The notes under the pieces: generated by a model
Seen by the model: only the letters and a program-made list of their open reading frames with translations
Databases searched by the model: none
What the model was told of the DNA's origin: nothing
Shown: in pieces, positions 31,143 through 44,364 of the stretch
Layout of the letters: each line of letters opens with the position of its first letter
Position numbering within the stretch: position 1 is the first letter of the stretch
Position numbers and translations under genes: made by a program
Assembly (NCBI GenBank): GCA_028551475.1
Contig: CM052362.1
Span: forward strand, 18,086,021-18,150,020
Direction of reading: 5' to 3'
DNA length: 64,000 bases
DNA from: Casuarina equisetifolia
Taxonomy: Eukaryota; Streptophyta; Magnoliopsida; Fagales; Casuarinaceae

Positions 31143-33240
31143 TCACTTAACATACTTGACAAACCATTCCAACATGTCTTGATGGGCCTCCTCAGCAGAC
31201 TTCAGAGATGCCTTGTCCTCAGCACTGGACCTTGTTGTCCACCCATGTTCGACATTTGGGAATATCTTCACATAGGCATCCACCTGAGAGCAAACCGGAT
31301 TATTTCATCTCCATCGTATGCAAAGATAAGGAAAAAAGAAGAGCAAAAGTATGTACATGAGCCTATATATATAACAGATAAACAAAAAAGGTCAAAAAGA
31401 TTTGATCTTCCTACCTCAGGTTTGGAAGAAAGGACCGCTTCAAACTGTTTCAAGAGTTCAGGTGGAGAAAACGTGTCAATCTCGGCTCCAAGCACTGCAG
31501 TAGGAACCCTAATCCCTGAAATGATTTCCAAATCATTAACAATTAAAACCAGCACTCTTCTTGCACTATTCACGCATAAATAAACAAAATTGTGGCGGTG
31601 AAATAATTCCACTACAAAAGAAATGGTTTCTAACAACCAGGAAAATTGTGTTATTACAGCAGTGGCTGTCAGCCCTGGATAAACTCAGGCTTTATGCATA
31701 CCCTTGAAGTCATCCACTGAGACAAACGAAGGATGCAATAGAACAGCAGCTTGGATTAACTCAGACTGTCCAAGTTCAACCACAACCTTGGCTGCAAGGA
31801 ATACCCAAGTTCAAATATCAGGGCTCTTTTCTGACAAGAGTGTTGTGCCACTTGAAGTATTAGAAGAATGCCAATTTCTGTTTTTTCTTTTTTCCTTTTT
31901 TGTAGGTGTGGTGGGTGAGAAAGGGCGGTATACAGAGCCATGAATATACACATAAAAATAAAAATAACCAGGCAACAAAAAAGAAATCATCTCACCACCC
32001 CAGCAAAAGCCTGCAGCCCCAACGGCAGAGACACCTTTACTTTTTATAGCTTCAATTACTGGCTTTGTCTCCTCAAGTCCCTTGTCCTATTGAAATAATT
32101 GTAGAGATTCAGACACTATTATTGGTGGACAAATGAAAATTGCATGGGATTCTATACAAAACTGTAATATCAGATAGTCCTGTAATTTATGAAGGACCAT
32201 CTGCCAAATTCAGCAATAAAAATAGACAAATTGGTTAGACGAATCCACACCCACCTTCAGGCGGCCTATACGAAAAATTCTCAAACTCCAAACGAAGTGC
32301 AGCAGCACTCTCAAGTTTCATAAAAAACTGGAAAAAAAATAAAAATAAAAGAAAAAGACAAAAATCTTAAGACATTGTCCATGCAAGCATAAAATATAGA
32401 ACCCAACCGTTCCATGATCCTTCAACCAAACTGGCAGAGGCCTATCAGGAATGTCAAACAGAAAGGGGTCTCCATGCAAGAAGTCAGGAACCACCACATA
32501 GAATCCAGCCGCTGCAACCTTGTCTGCAAGTTTCCTTTAACATGTGAAGCATCTTACATTAGTTTTCAGAAGCAAAAAGTAAGCACAAATTCAAATTGCT
32601 GATTGGTGATTTTGTCTGCGTGTGATAAGTGATTGGGCATGTTTACAATACAGTCAAACATGAGAATTTCCCATACCTCAAGTTTGGAGCTTCATAACCT
32701 GCGAGAAAAGTCAAAGATGTAAAGTTAGAAAAACGATAGCCATAACAAAATTACATGCTCAATGATCGTCTAGCAGGGAGATCTGGACACGCATGCATAT
32801 TACTTGTCCACCAAGAATCCCCACCTTCTCTAGGAACCCATTTTTGACATCCCAACCGAGCCCAAAGAGAAAAACAGAAACAATTAGGACAAGAATCGCA
32901 TGAAGATGCTAATGAACTTTCCCCAAGATTCATGTACTACGAAGGATAAGAGAGTAAAAATTGCAAAAACCATTTCTTCCACCACCTTTAACCCGACAAA
33001 AAGAATCAACACCCAGATCACAGTTTGATGATAAAATGTAATGTAACATGGAAGCGACCAAAGAAGACTACTGTAACGAAATATTTTGGTACCAAAGATG
33101 TCAGAGATGAGAAGGATAGCAAGCTTGGATTCAGGGTTGCCAGAGACATAGCTGCTGAGGCCACCAAGCTGTTCAACAAGGCCAGCTCCGGCGTTAGGGT
33201 TCAGTGTCGGTGGATTGAAGCAGCACTGAGGGCCTGCCAT
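31143..33240 (-). CDS. Dienelactone hydrolase family protein, copy B
   Basis: Seven exons on the minus strand: 33240-33093, 32698-32677, 32534-32408, 32086-31996, 31791-31702, 31515-31415 and 31283-31143. They encode 239 aa, starting MAGPQCCFNPPTLNPNAGAG. The triad is Cys127 (GFCWGA), Asp173 (GAEIDT) and His206 (NVEHGW). The Glu before the catalytic His replaces the Ala of the other copies, and the following segment TTRSSAEDKAS is also diverged. The exon 3 lid reads HGDPFLFDIPDRPLPVW. Introns are shorter than in A but in the same places and phases. It is a very close relative of B' (46,313-48,392). Likely a cytosolic lactone or ester hydrolase; substrate unknown. Confidence 0.92.
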
Positions 33241-33357
33241 TCTAATCAGTCAAACTAGCACAACAAGCACAAGCACAAACACGAACATATAAACAGTCTC
33301 ACGTATTATATCGTGTGATTTGGACTTCAAGAAAAGTTAAGGTTTCCACTAGAGATT

Positions 33358-33376
33358 TGAGCCATCCGTTACCTCA
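33358..33376 (-). promoter_or_regulatory. Decayed as-1-like element upstream of copy B
   Basis: The minus strand reads TGAGGTAACGGATGGCTC. It aligns with the site upstream of B' and keeps the 12-bp half-site phasing, but the second half-site has lost its ACG core. About 120 bp upstream of the ATG. Confidence 0.4.
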
Positions 33377-34419
33377 CCACATATTTTATAATTAAGCTCC
33401 TGTAATATTTCTAAAATATTATAGAAGACAAAAAGTAGGGACCTCCCCCCTCCCTTCTAAAATATCCTTCTGTCAGTGTCTGTACAAGGTGTCACTTCAG
33501 CACTTCAGGTTACTATATTTGTTGGCGCATTAGTTTCATTGCATTAGTCTAAGAATTGGATTAATCTATTGTAATCGTGTTAAAAAGATAAGTTATTTTT
33601 TGGATTTGTTCCACTTAATCATCAAAAAAATGAATTATTGATGCCTTTCCAATTCCATGGCGTATTATAGTAGTACTGTATCTTTCTTCTCTGCTTTACC
33701 TGTTTCATGTTTATCGTGTAGAAACTCGCTAATTTTGCAACCCTTTTTTGACATCAACTAGTATAGAATTGATGTTTGAAAAAGTCGACAAATAAAGAAA
33801 TAGACGAGCATCTTTTGAAATGAGTGTAAGCCACTGCAAACGTTGCTTCTTCCTCGATATAAGTAGTATGTATTAAGCAATTATGGTGAAATAGAAAAAC
33901 AACGAGTAACCATTAAGGAGACTACCTGGTGTGGTTCAGAATCAACAAAGATCCATATCAAACATGAAAGAACATAGAAATAGACAGTGTATATGAAGAT
34001 TATACACTGTCCACTTTTAAGAGAACCTCCATGAATGGATCTACATGTCCACTTTTAAGAACTTCTAATACTTTTCATGCTTTTATCATTAGTGAAGAGA
34101 TGAATGTTAATCTAGTTATTAAGACTGACATGTCTAATGCAAAATTTTATCGTAACATGTGAAACAATCATTTATACATACATACAAAACCAAAACTTCA
34201 AAATTGTAATATTTAAAAAATTCATTGGTTTTTACTTTCTTATTATAATAATAGTATCGGAATCAAAATACATGGCCATTATCATGAAACTATCACCTAA
34301 TCTCCAAAGCAAGGAGGTTTTATTTTCTGCATATCCAGTACAAAAGAGCTACATACAATATGATCACATTGCTAACAAGCGTGTTCTCTCAATGTTGTCT
34401 TTCGAGTACAACGTAGTTT
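33377..34419. other. Spacer between DLH copies B and C
   Basis: A/T-rich spacer that matches 48,525-49,627 in block 2. No gene is recognised. Confidence 0.45.
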
Positions 34420-36379
34420 TCACTTGACATATTTGATTAACCAATTCAACATCTCTAAATGGGCCTCTTCCGCACTCTTCAAAGCTGATTCATCCTCAGT
34501 ATTGTACTTTACTGTCCATCCATGAGCCACACCAGGGAATATTTTCACAAAGTTCTCGAACTGAAAGACATGAATAATGGGAAGTCAACAAAATGCAATT
34601 ACTCAGTTGTTCTTTTTGACATCTTAAGCAGAAAATGGAAGTCATCCTACTATTACTCTAATGTTGGAATAATTGTATAGTTTCTTCGCAAGAAACATGT
34701 TTCTAAGAAAGAATTTTAAGTCTTGAAATTATTTTTTATGAGAATCAGAATTCACCTCAGCTTTTGTAGATAACTTCTCTCCAAACTTTTTCAAATGTTC
34801 TGCCGGGAATATGTGGTCATTTTCAGCTCTCAATATAGCAACAGGAACCTTCACATCTGACACAAGGAACCTCAAGCCTCAGATAATATACCATTGGTAA
34901 CACCTATTTAGCATAAGTTTGAGGAGGAGACTTACTATCTATTTCATCCTCTGTGAGCGGACCAGGATGCAAAATAACTGCACACTGAATGTCAATTAAA
35001 CTTGCTAATTTCACTGCTACCATCCCTGAAACACATGCGACAAGCTAGATCATAGCATCCGAAGCACTCTAGCGTCTTATGTAAAAACCATTTTTGAACA
35101 AATCAAACATTAAGTTTCCTCATCGAGGTCAAAATTGAGAGCACATCGCTTACCTCCCCAGCAGAAACCTGCGGCCTCTATCCTTCAGGGCCGCAATCAC
35201 AAGTTTGGCATCTTCAAATCCCTTGCTCTAGACGGAAAAAGAGTTCAAGGCAGTCAGGACTGTTTTAAGTCGTAAACTATAGATAATGAAATATTCTATT
35301 TCAACTTGGGTTCTAAATAAAAGATGCAAAAATGCACAATAGTGCATCAACTTTTTCAACATCAAAGGCAAATCGAAATGTGCCCCTGCTTTTCTTTTTG
35401 ACTCGTGCTCAATTTTTCACGTGCTACTTCCAAAGATTGTCGCTGAGAAGCAGGAAACTAACGGTGTTGTGAGCTTTTAGCCATGCGTCTCGACTAAAGT
35501 GAGGGTCATTAACATTAACAACGGGGTCGGCGAAGAAAAAATCAGGAATTACCACCAAAAATCCACTTGCCGCAACTTTATCCGCAAGTTTCCTTCTCAT
35601 TGAGAAAACAAAATGTTAGAAATTGGGTCCTAGGCAGAGTCTCCCTAAAAGGAGCCTCATGAGGAGCAAGTGCTTTCTACCTTATAACACGTCGAGGCGT
35701 GGGCCAGATACTTTCTTGCACCTTCTGGTTCCGTGAGTCCCACGCAAGGTGGACATACCAAGGATCGAACTTGGCATCATAATTCACGCGAATTCCTCGA
35801 CCAGGTGAACAATATGTTTGGTAATCTAATTACTATAAATTTATTCGAAAATCAGGGCCAAAGCTTCTTTATTTCCTAATCCTAGAGAAGGCAAGATCAA
35901 TCCCGGAAACGACAACCAAGAGAACCGATCAAGTAATCTTTTTATTCAATCTTCCCAAAGATCTTTACCCTCTTAAATTTAGGTTTCAATAAATCTACAT
36001 TTTGATGTATTCAGCTACTTACAAGACTTCATCCAACTAAATACCAAGAAGGAATTATAGTACCTTAAATTTAATGCTTCATACCCTGCAGAGACATCAC
36101 ATAATCAAACTACTGTCATTGGACTTCACATTCACTGTGCCATTTCACAAAGCTGCAGTAAAATGAATGTAACAAATAGAATAAAAAAGTGAAAAATGAA
36201 ATACTCAATAGAATAAAGAATGGATGTGTACCAAAAGCGTCGGAAAGGAAAAGGATGGTGAGCTTGGCATTGGGATGGCCGGTGACATAGGTTTGAAGGC
36301 CTCCAAGCTCTTGGACGGTTCCTAGGCTGCAGGTGGGGGTAAGTGTCGGCGGGTTCAGGAAGCACTGAGAGCCAGACAT
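34420..36379 (-). pseudogene. Dienelactone hydrolase copy C, frameshifted in exon 4
   Basis: Seven exon positions are preserved: 36379-36232, 36085-36064, 35592-35463, 35227-35154, 35025-34936, 34856-34756 and 34560-34420. Exon 4 is 74 nt instead of 91: compared with C', 17 nt are missing before the GFCWG motif. The reading frame shifts and the nucleophile Cys is lost from frame. All other exons are open and splice sites look normal. Exon 1 reads MSGSQCFLNPPTLTP, and exon 6 has LRAENDH where the others have LGAE-D. C' still has the full exon, so the deletion followed the block duplication. The gene may still be transcribed, but a working enzyme is unlikely. Confidence 0.85.
35630..35815 (-). 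mobile_element. Possible tRNA-derived SINE in intron 2 of copy C
   Basis: On the minus strand an A-box-like GTTCACCTGGTCGAGG (35,795-35,810) is followed by a B-box-like AGTTCGATCC (about 35,762-35,771). The order and spacing suit a tRNA-related SINE promoter. A matching copy lies in C' (about 50,850-51,045) and a weaker one in F (about 60,380-60,460), so the insertion predates the split of these genes. Ends were not defined. Confidence 0.4.
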
Positions 36380-36476
36380 GTTGCGGAGCGGCAATGGGTA
36401 ACGCTAGCGTGGGAACAAGTACGAGGAAGCCACGGGCTTTCACAGGAGAGACAAAAGGAACGGTTTCAATCTTGGG

Positions 36477-36500
36477 TGAAGTCACTGATAACGTGACGTG
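36477..36500. promoter_or_regulatory. as-1-like element upstream of copy C, first half-site degenerate
   Basis: TGAAGTCA (36477-36484) is followed by ACGTGACGTG (36491-36500). The four-base cores AAGT and ACGT are 12 bp apart. In F and D' the first core is intact ACGT. About 100-120 bp upstream of the ATG. Confidence 0.45.
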
Positions 36501-37870
36501 CGAGAATAAAGAACCGTGCCTTGGAAATGGGTGTAAGCCGCCCTTCTTCTACTTCATTTGGTTTAGGCACATGGTTTGCATTCCAAGAATTCTTTCATTA
36601 GGTATATGGTTTATAGATTAATATAAATGATTAAGAAAACCCCTCAAACGATTCACACAACTCAAGAATAAAAACTTAATAAAGCTTTAAAGCTTCACAA
36701 TTACCAACTAGAAGTAGGAATTGTTAAACCATAATTCATATAGATAAGAAAAAGCATCACAAAGAAGTCAACAGCAGGTCTGCCACGGCACAAGCTAAGA
36801 AACAGTCAAACCATTACAACAAGACTTTGGTCTAAAAGGCACCAAAAGAGAAAAAAAAAAATTGGCTTAACAAAAAGGAAAAAAGGTAAAGTAGCACACT
36901 TCACAAAACATGTTCAACATTTCTAATACCATCATTCTATGCAAGATGAAAGTCCAACCTTTAAACATAAGATTTTTAGGCTACCTTTTAGATTAGGTTT
37001 TGAATCTTCTAATTATCGCTACTAAACTGAAGAAATGATTGAATTGACATATGTCGTCTAATTATCACTACTAAATTGAAGAAATGATTGAATTGACATA
37101 TGTTGCTGCTAAAAGTAAAAGTAGAATTAGGTAGCCCAAGCCCAAATTTCCCATATATTGATACAAGTCGTAAACAATGTTCCTAAAGAAAGTAAAATTT
37201 GAAAAGGGGAAAATAATCCTAGCCACAGCTTTCATACTGACATGACTCCATTTTGTTCATTCATTTCAATCATATTAACTTGACACTTTTCTTTAATGTG
37301 GTTGAAAGTAATCCAATCTTTTCTCTTAGCTTCTCATATCTATCTCTAGGTAAAGCCATGATAACAAGATATGCAACTTTTTATCATGAACATGTCATTA
37401 TGGCTTTCTTCTTTCTTGCGCCTACTTCATGCTTTTGAACATCAATGGCTTAGAATTGATGTTTAATCCTTAGCGAAGACGTTGGTTTAAGATTTTTATT
37501 TTTTTTATTTTTTTTTCTAACATGTCTATGCATGCACTCTTAAAAGCTTATGATATTTTTCATGCTTTCATCCTTTGTGAAGAGTTGAATATTAATTTAG
37601 TTATTAAGATTGATGTATCAAATGTAAAATTATTTATCATATATGTGAAACAATCATTTGATATATGCATAAAAAACTAAGACTTTGAATTTTTAATATT
37701 TGAAAAATTGGATATTCCTTATTTATTTTTATTATAATAATAATATGGAAGGAAAATATAAATCTATGATGAGGAAATTATCACCAAATCTCCAAAGCAA
37801 GGAGGTTATTTTCTATGCACAATACAATAAAGCTACATAACCCAATAAAGTGTGTTTTCTCAAAGTTGTC
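36501..37870. other. Spacer between copy C and fragment d
   Basis: A/T-rich spacer matching about 51,735-53,070 in block 2. A local tandem duplication of about 49 bp at 37,008-37,104 is present here but single in block 2. No gene is seen. Confidence 0.45.
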
Positions 37871-37894
37871 TTTCAAGTACAATAGTTCTCATTT

Positions 37895-38035
37895 GACATA
37901 TTTGATAAACTAGTTTAACATGTTTGAATGGGCCTCTTCAACACTCTTCACAGCCGATTTATCCTCAATATTGTATCTCACTGTCTATTCATGTGCCACA
38001 CCAGAGAATATTTTCACAAAGCTATCAAACTAAAA
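37895..38035 (-). pseudogene. Dienelactone hydrolase fragment d (exon 7 only)
   Basis: This is the last exon of a copy otherwise lost from block 1. It matches exon 7 of D' (53,077-53,217). Both carry a TAG where the Trp of the His-Gly-Trp motif is encoded in working copies, so the stop arose before the block was duplicated. The flanking intron 6 sequence continues to 38,142, is split by the LTR element, and resumes at 44,370 up to the duplication junction near 44,405. Confidence 0.75.
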
Positions 38036-38142
38036 GATATATGAATAATGGGAGGTCATAAAGTAAAAAATGGAAGTCTTCCTATTCTTGCTCTAATTTT
38101 GGAACAACTTTACTCCTTCTTCGTAAGAAACATGTTTATGAG

Positions 38143-38952
38143 AAAGAAATTTTTAACTTATAGAAATGGGTGTTGAAAAAGACACACGGTTAGCCTTAGA
38201 TTAAGTAAAGGTTACAACACAAAAGCCTCTAATTTCTTAGAGTTCTTCATGACCATGTCTTCTTACACATACATATTTATAGGTAAATACAAATTACATT
38301 GTCCTTCCTTTCATCATGACATTTTGGTTTACATACACCCAATCGATGCCTCCCACGTCAAAAGGGCTAGAGCTATCGGCTGCTTCTTTCTTTTTACACT
38401 TGGCTAACATGTTTTGTTCATTTGGAAGATGATGTGAGAGTCCTAACACAATGTTGACCTTTCCAATTGTGAGATGAGCTGTAAAATTATTTATGTTTTA
38501 ATTACTTGGCTTTCCTCTAGTCCACTTCATGTGACCATGTGTTTGAGTGCTAAACTCTCTTGAAATTGGAGATGTAAGCATTTCTTCCACATATAGACCC
38601 TTGTCATTCTTCCTATTGTATTTCTCAAAGGCATAATTATGATGTGACTCTATTGGGATATTGTGTCTCACCATGAATGCCTAATGCTTGGTGTTAGCTG
38701 ATTGTAGGACATGTGGAAGACATGTTCAGCTATATGTTGCGAGATGCTACTTATGGAGCCACATAAGGTGTCAGGTAAAGATGAGTTATGTTTATTGCAA
38801 GATATCTTAACATGGGAGAGACTTAGAATCCATTGGTTTGTTTTGCATGTGAATGAGATGACCATGGTGCATGGACTGTATTACCAAATAGTTGTAATGG
38901 TGGCTTTACCTCCATTCCTATGGTGGTGAGTAGGGTACTTATATTTCTAACA
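38143..38952 (-). repeat. 3' LTR of the copia element
   Basis: It matches 43,556-44,364 over its full length. The element runs on the minus strand, so this left copy is the 3' LTR. Confidence 0.82.
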
Positions 38953-41900
38953 TTCCCCTTAAGCCAAGTTTGAACTAAATTAACACAAAGGGTTTCTTTG
39001 GGAGTGGTTTGATATATATATATCAACCACTTATTTAACTGAAGGTATGAACACAGTAACAAGAGTTCCTTGGGCTACTTTTTCTTTGACAAAATGGAAA
39101 TTTATTTCTAAGTGTTTAGTCCATAAGTGGAAAATAGGTTTGATGGTCAGTTGTAGGACTAACATATTATCACCACACAATTTTACAAAAGAGTGCAACC
39201 TAATGCCAAATTCTCGTAGGAAATGTAGGATCCATACCATTTCTGTGACTCTTGTAGCTAGTGCTCAATATTCTACCTTAGTAGAGGAATGAGCCATAGT
39301 TTTTTGCCTCTGTGAGCACCAAGAGATACAATTTCCTCCTACAAACATGCACAATCCATAAGTTGAGCATTAAGTGAGAGAGTAGCCAACCCAATCATAC
39401 TTGATGCAATTGTATAGCTTTGCACTGTTTCGACGATAGATTCTTAAACCCAGGTCTATTATTCCCTTAACATAATGTAACACCCTCTTAAGTTCATGAA
39501 AATCATGAATAGTTAGAGTTACCATACATTGTACAAGCTTGTTCATCGAGAAGGTCAGGTCAGGCCTTATCAATGTTAGGTACTGAAGTGCAACTATGAT
39601 TCTTATGAATAGCATAAGTTGAGCAAATGAGTCTTAACCATTCTGCATTACTAGCAGCTTAAAGGTCATTAAAGTGTTGATGGGACGATAGCATTCCATC
39701 TTTGCTTGTCTCAAAATATTTATTACATACTACTGTTGAACCCCTTTTATCATGCAACACTCTTATTTCAATGAAGAAGTCGAGTTGACCAAGGTCTTTA
39801 ATCGGCAATTTTGAGCTTAAGCAATGGATGAAATTTGTTAGACAAGAAGATGAATTACTTGTGATGATTAAATCATCCATATATACTAGCACCCATAAAT
39901 GTGTCTCGTTCCTTTCGTATAGGAAGAGAGATGGGTTATGTAATGAGCAATGAAAACCTTGTTTAAGCAAAAAGGCTGTGAATTGGTTATACCATGCTCG
40001 GGGGCTTTGTTTGAGACCACACAAAGCTTTATTCAGTGCACATACATATGTGGATGTGAAGGGTCCTCAAATCCAACATGTTACTCTATATAAACTGTTT
40101 TTGTGAGTTCACCATGCAAGAATGCATTGAATACATCCACTTGTTGCATTTTCCATCCCTATATGGTGGCAAGAATGAGAACTAAAACGTATTGTTATAG
40201 CTTTAACCAATAGGTTGAACGTCTCTAAGAAGTCCATGCCAGGTTCTTGGTGGAACCCTTTTGTAACAAGCCTTGCCTTTAGTTTGTTAAAAGAGTTAGT
40301 GGGTGTCAATTTCAACTTAACACCCATTTACTCCTAACTATATTCATGTTGGGAGTTCTTGGTACCAAGCGCCAGGTTCCATTATGTTGAAGAGCCAACG
40401 TTTCTTGTTCATGGCTTGTTTCCAGCTAAGATGATCTAGAGCTTGGTTAACATTAAGTGGTATTTAAGGCATTAATTGTATCATAAGAGTTGTGGAGAAG
40501 GTATAATAAGGATGAGGATGAGTGATACCACTCATGTTGTGGGTTGTTATGTTATGGCTTCGTGCAAAGGAAGGTTGGGAGGCTGTGGTGGAAGGTTGTT
40601 GTCCCAATGTGGAAGGGAGTCCCAAGATATTTATTTTTTTGGCACTACTATCTTGAGTTAGCACATGTTCAACATTCTTTTCTTTAGTGAAAGCATCATT
40701 ATTTTAAGGATTTTCAAGGATATGTAGTTCTGACTTGGAGACTATACTTAGATTTTGTGGCCTTACACTAAAGGTTGACATGGGTATACTTGTAGACCTT
40801 TATAAATTTTCACATGGTTGATCTACTATGTCTAGAACTTTTGCCGTCTCTAGAAGATCTCGACCTTGCTCTTCTGATGCTAGATGATCTTTGTAAATTT
40901 CAATGCTAATTGAGAGTTATGGGTTTTGAGTAAGATTTTCTTGCATTGCAATATTATTTGGTGTACATGTGTTGTTCCATATTAAATCATATACATTAGA
41001 ACAATTGCTCTATCCTTGAGACTGCTCTTGAGTTCCTTCTCTTGTGCTGACAACATGTTCTTGATAAGGTAACTAATGTGTTCCTACCTCAGTAGCCTAT
41101 GAACGTGATTTGGCAATTCCTTCTGTTGTTTGGAATTCAGTTAAGGTTAGACTGGATGATTGATTTTTTTTTTCTTTTTTAGTTTTTGTGCTTTTCATTT
41201 TTGCAAAAGGAAAAATGTTTTTGTTAAATAAGACGTGTCTAGAAATAAATATCTTTCTTGATTCACATTGGAAACACTAGTACCCTTTGTGCTTGAAGCT
41301 GTAATTGAGGAATACACATGCAATAAATTTTGCTGATAATTTGTTAGTCAAGATGTGCTGTAAACATGGAAAAAAATTATGATCTAAAGACTCTTATTGA
41401 ATTTTAATCTAGGCTTTTCTTGTAGAGAACTTCATATAGTGAGAAGTTTTCTAATATTTTTGTTGGGAATCGGTTTATTATGTATACGATTATAATGAAG
41501 GCTTCAACCTAATATTTAGAAGGAACACTAGCTTGCTACATCATAGAACGTCCCAGCTTTGTGATGTGTATGTGCTTCCACTCTGCTATATCATTTTGTT
41601 GAGGGGTGTAAGACATGAAAATTATTGAATAATTTCATTTTGTTGCAAATAATTGTCCTGTTCATAACTTATGTATTCTCTTCCATTATCAGAGTGTAGT
41701 ATCTTAAGTTTGGTGTTAAATTGCCGTTCAGCCATGATTTGGAACTCTTAAAATGTTTGGAAAAATTTTGATTTTCTCTTTATTGGATAAATCCATGTGT
41801 GTATGTAGTCATCTACAAGAATAATATAGTACAAGTTACCTTAACACAATGTTACAGGAGAAGGCTCCTAAAGGTCACTATGAACCTTTTCCAAAAGTGT

Positions 41901-43555
41901 TGAGGTTCTTGAGATTGTTTTTGAAAATAGTGATTTATGACTTTTATTTTCCATGCAAGTATGACAAAGATTTGAAAAATTGCCTTGTACTTTAATAAGC
42001 TTCTAACTTTTTAAATACTTTAGGAGTTGTAGGTTTGTGTGTCCCAATTGTATATACCATGTACTGCCATCAATGGTTTGTTGGTAAATTAAGAAGTAAG
42101 CATCTTGGTTTTCTTGAGGCAATACATAGATATCTCCTCTTTTATGTCCTTGAGCTGGATTTCCTCCATTGTCATATCCTTAACAATGAAAGAATTTTTA
42201 TCAAAGATAACTACACAAAGGTAATTAATGATAAGTTTAACAATAGATAAGATATTTTTCTTTATAATAGGACATACTAGTACTGAGTTAAGCTTGATTC
42301 ATCCATTGTTTAAAGATGTTTCTCTTATGTGAGAGATCTAAAGGACTTTACCATTTCCAATTTGGATTATGTTTGAACCTTAATATTTAGATGAAATGGT
42401 GACATTAGCTATTGTATCCACTATGTGAGCAGAGACACCTGAATCTGTAACCCATTCCTCATTACCATTTTTCAAAATTCAAAGTGTAGCTAGGGCTTTG
42501 GGTATTTCATTTGTCTTATAGGTGTGATCAAAGCACTTCCAACATTCTAGGGCAATGTATCCTTTTTTTTCACAAATTTAACATGACACCAAAGACTTGT
42601 TATTAAAGTTAGAGGTAGCACCTGGGTTTTAGCATGTGTTAAGACTCATCTTTGTTGGAATTTTATTATTTGTCCTAGTTGAATTGGTTGTTGTTGGATT
42701 GAAATCTCTACCTTGTGAAAAGAAGTTCATGGTTGAGTTTCTTCCTCAAAATGTGTTACAAAAATTGGTACGTCCTCCTCTAGTGTTTCTAGATGCAGTG
42801 TAGGCTAGATTCTCATTTTAATTGCTTAATGCCACAGTAGATAGATATCTACTATGTCGAGTTTCATAGCCTTGGAGTTGAGAGATTACCTCATTAAATT
42901 ATGGGATAGGCAAGCAGAACATCATGATTTTGAAGGCTTCGTATTCATGTCCCAAACTTTTAAGTAATCTAAAAGTTTTGGCTGAGTCTAATAGGGGCTT
43001 CCTAATAGAGTTGAGTTGGTTTAACAATCTTTTGAATTATGACAAAAAGATTGTGAGCTACTTGTCTTTTTTGTTGAGGTTATTAACTTGTGGCAAAAGA
43101 TAAAATTCTTTAGCTTCTGTCTTCTGTGCAAAGTGGTTTGCAAGACCTTCCCATACTTCTGCTAAAGTATTAGCTCGAATATGTGTCCAAGAGCTTCTTC
43201 GAATAAAATGTTAATTATTCAGGACTTGATTACTTTGTACCCATGAATCGAAATTAGGGTTATGCTCTTCCTAGTCAATAATGGTGCAAGTAGCTCACAT
43301 GCACTTGGTATCTATAGTAATGAAATCGAGTAATTTTTGAGTTTGAATAAGAAACTTCATTTGAGTCCTCCAAGCCAAGTAGTTTCCCTTGGTGAGCTTA
43401 ATAGTGATTAAGTTGCTCACATTAACTGATTTAGGAAAAAGGTAAAACATTTTTAAAGCCATAGTCAGAATAATGGAAGATGGAAATGGATGTTCAAAGG
43501 TAAGGATGATAGGCTTGATTTAGAACAATGCGGATCATAATTTGCTCTGATACCA

Positions 43556-44364
43556 AGAGAAATATTCAACACATAGAAATGGGTGTTAAAGACATACAAT
43601 TGGCCTTAGATTAAGTAAAGGTTACAACACAAAAGCCTCTCACTTGTTAGAGTTCTTCACGAGTAAGTCTTCTTACAAGTACATATTTATAGGTAAAATA
43701 CAAACTATATTACCTTTCCTTTCATCATGACATTTTGGTTTACATACACTCAATCGGTGCCTCCTATGTTAGAAAGGCCAAAGTTATTGGCTGCTTCTTT
43801 CTTCCTACGCTTAGCTAGGACATTATGTTCATCTGGAAGATGACGTGAAAGTCTTAACATAGTGTTGACCCTTCCAATTGTGAGATGAGCTATAGAATTA
43901 TTTGTGTTCCGATTACTTGGCTATCCTCTGGTCCAGTTCATGTAACCATATGTATGAGTGATGGACTTTCTTAAAACTGGAGATGTAAGCATATCTTCCA
44001 TATATGAACCCTTGTCAATCTTTCCCATTATATTTCTCAAAGGCAAAATTGTAATGTGGCTCTATTGGGATATTGTGTCTCATCATGAATGCCCAGTGCT
44101 TGGTGTTAGTTGATTATAGGATGTGTGGAGGACATGTGCAGTTATGTGCTATAAGTATGTTACTTGTGGAGCCACATCAAGTGTCAGGTAAAGATGAGTT
44201 ATGTTTATTGCAAGATACCTTGACATGGGAAAGACTCAGAATTTGTTATTTGTTCTACATATGAATGAGATGACCATGGTGCATGAACTATATTAGCAAA
44301 TAGTTACAATGGTGGTTCTACCTCCATTCCTATGGTGGTGAGTAGGGTGCTGATATTTCTAACA
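43556..44364 (-). repeat. 5' LTR of the copia element
   Basis: The LTR directly abuts the primer-binding site on its inner side and the ATGAG target repeat on its outer side. Confidence 0.82.

Larger units (their letters stand above)
25245..38142. repeat. Segmental duplication, block 1 (A-B-C-d)
   Basis: Genes A, B and C, fragment d and all their spacers match block 2 (44,402 to about 53,365) in the same order and orientation. Spacer divergence by eye is around 8 to 10 percent. The right edge of block 1 continues after the LTR element to about 44,406. Confidence 0.8.
38143..44364 (-). mobile_element. Ty1/copia-type LTR retrotransposon, broken fossil
   Basis: The element is on the minus strand. 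Its LTRs are 43,556-44,364 (5') and 38,143-38,952 (3'), each about 810 bp, starting TGTTAGAAAT. It is flanked by the 5-bp direct repeat ATGAG (38,138-38,142 and 44,365-44,369). The primer-binding site TGGTATCAGAGC (43,544-43,555) fits initiator tRNA-Met, and a short purine tract abuts the 3' LTR. Remnants in copia order are gag (about 42.5-43.5 kb), a probable integrase zone, reverse transcriptase (about 39.7-40.3 kb, with the YMDD box) and RNase H (about 39.3-39.6 kb). The coding part is broken in many places, more than ten by eye. LTRs differ at roughly 15 percent of positions in a 250-base sample, mostly transitions, so it is millions of years old. It sits in intron 6 of DLH fragment d. Confidence 0.88.

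Noticed and set aside
36380-36394. Upstream Met (MPLRN) as start of DLH copies C and C'
   Set aside because: All other copies start at the MSG/MSS/MAG position, so the shorter start is preferred.
38143-44364. Treating the copia element as an active transposon
   Set aside because: The LTRs are well diverged and the coding part is interrupted many times; it is a fossil.
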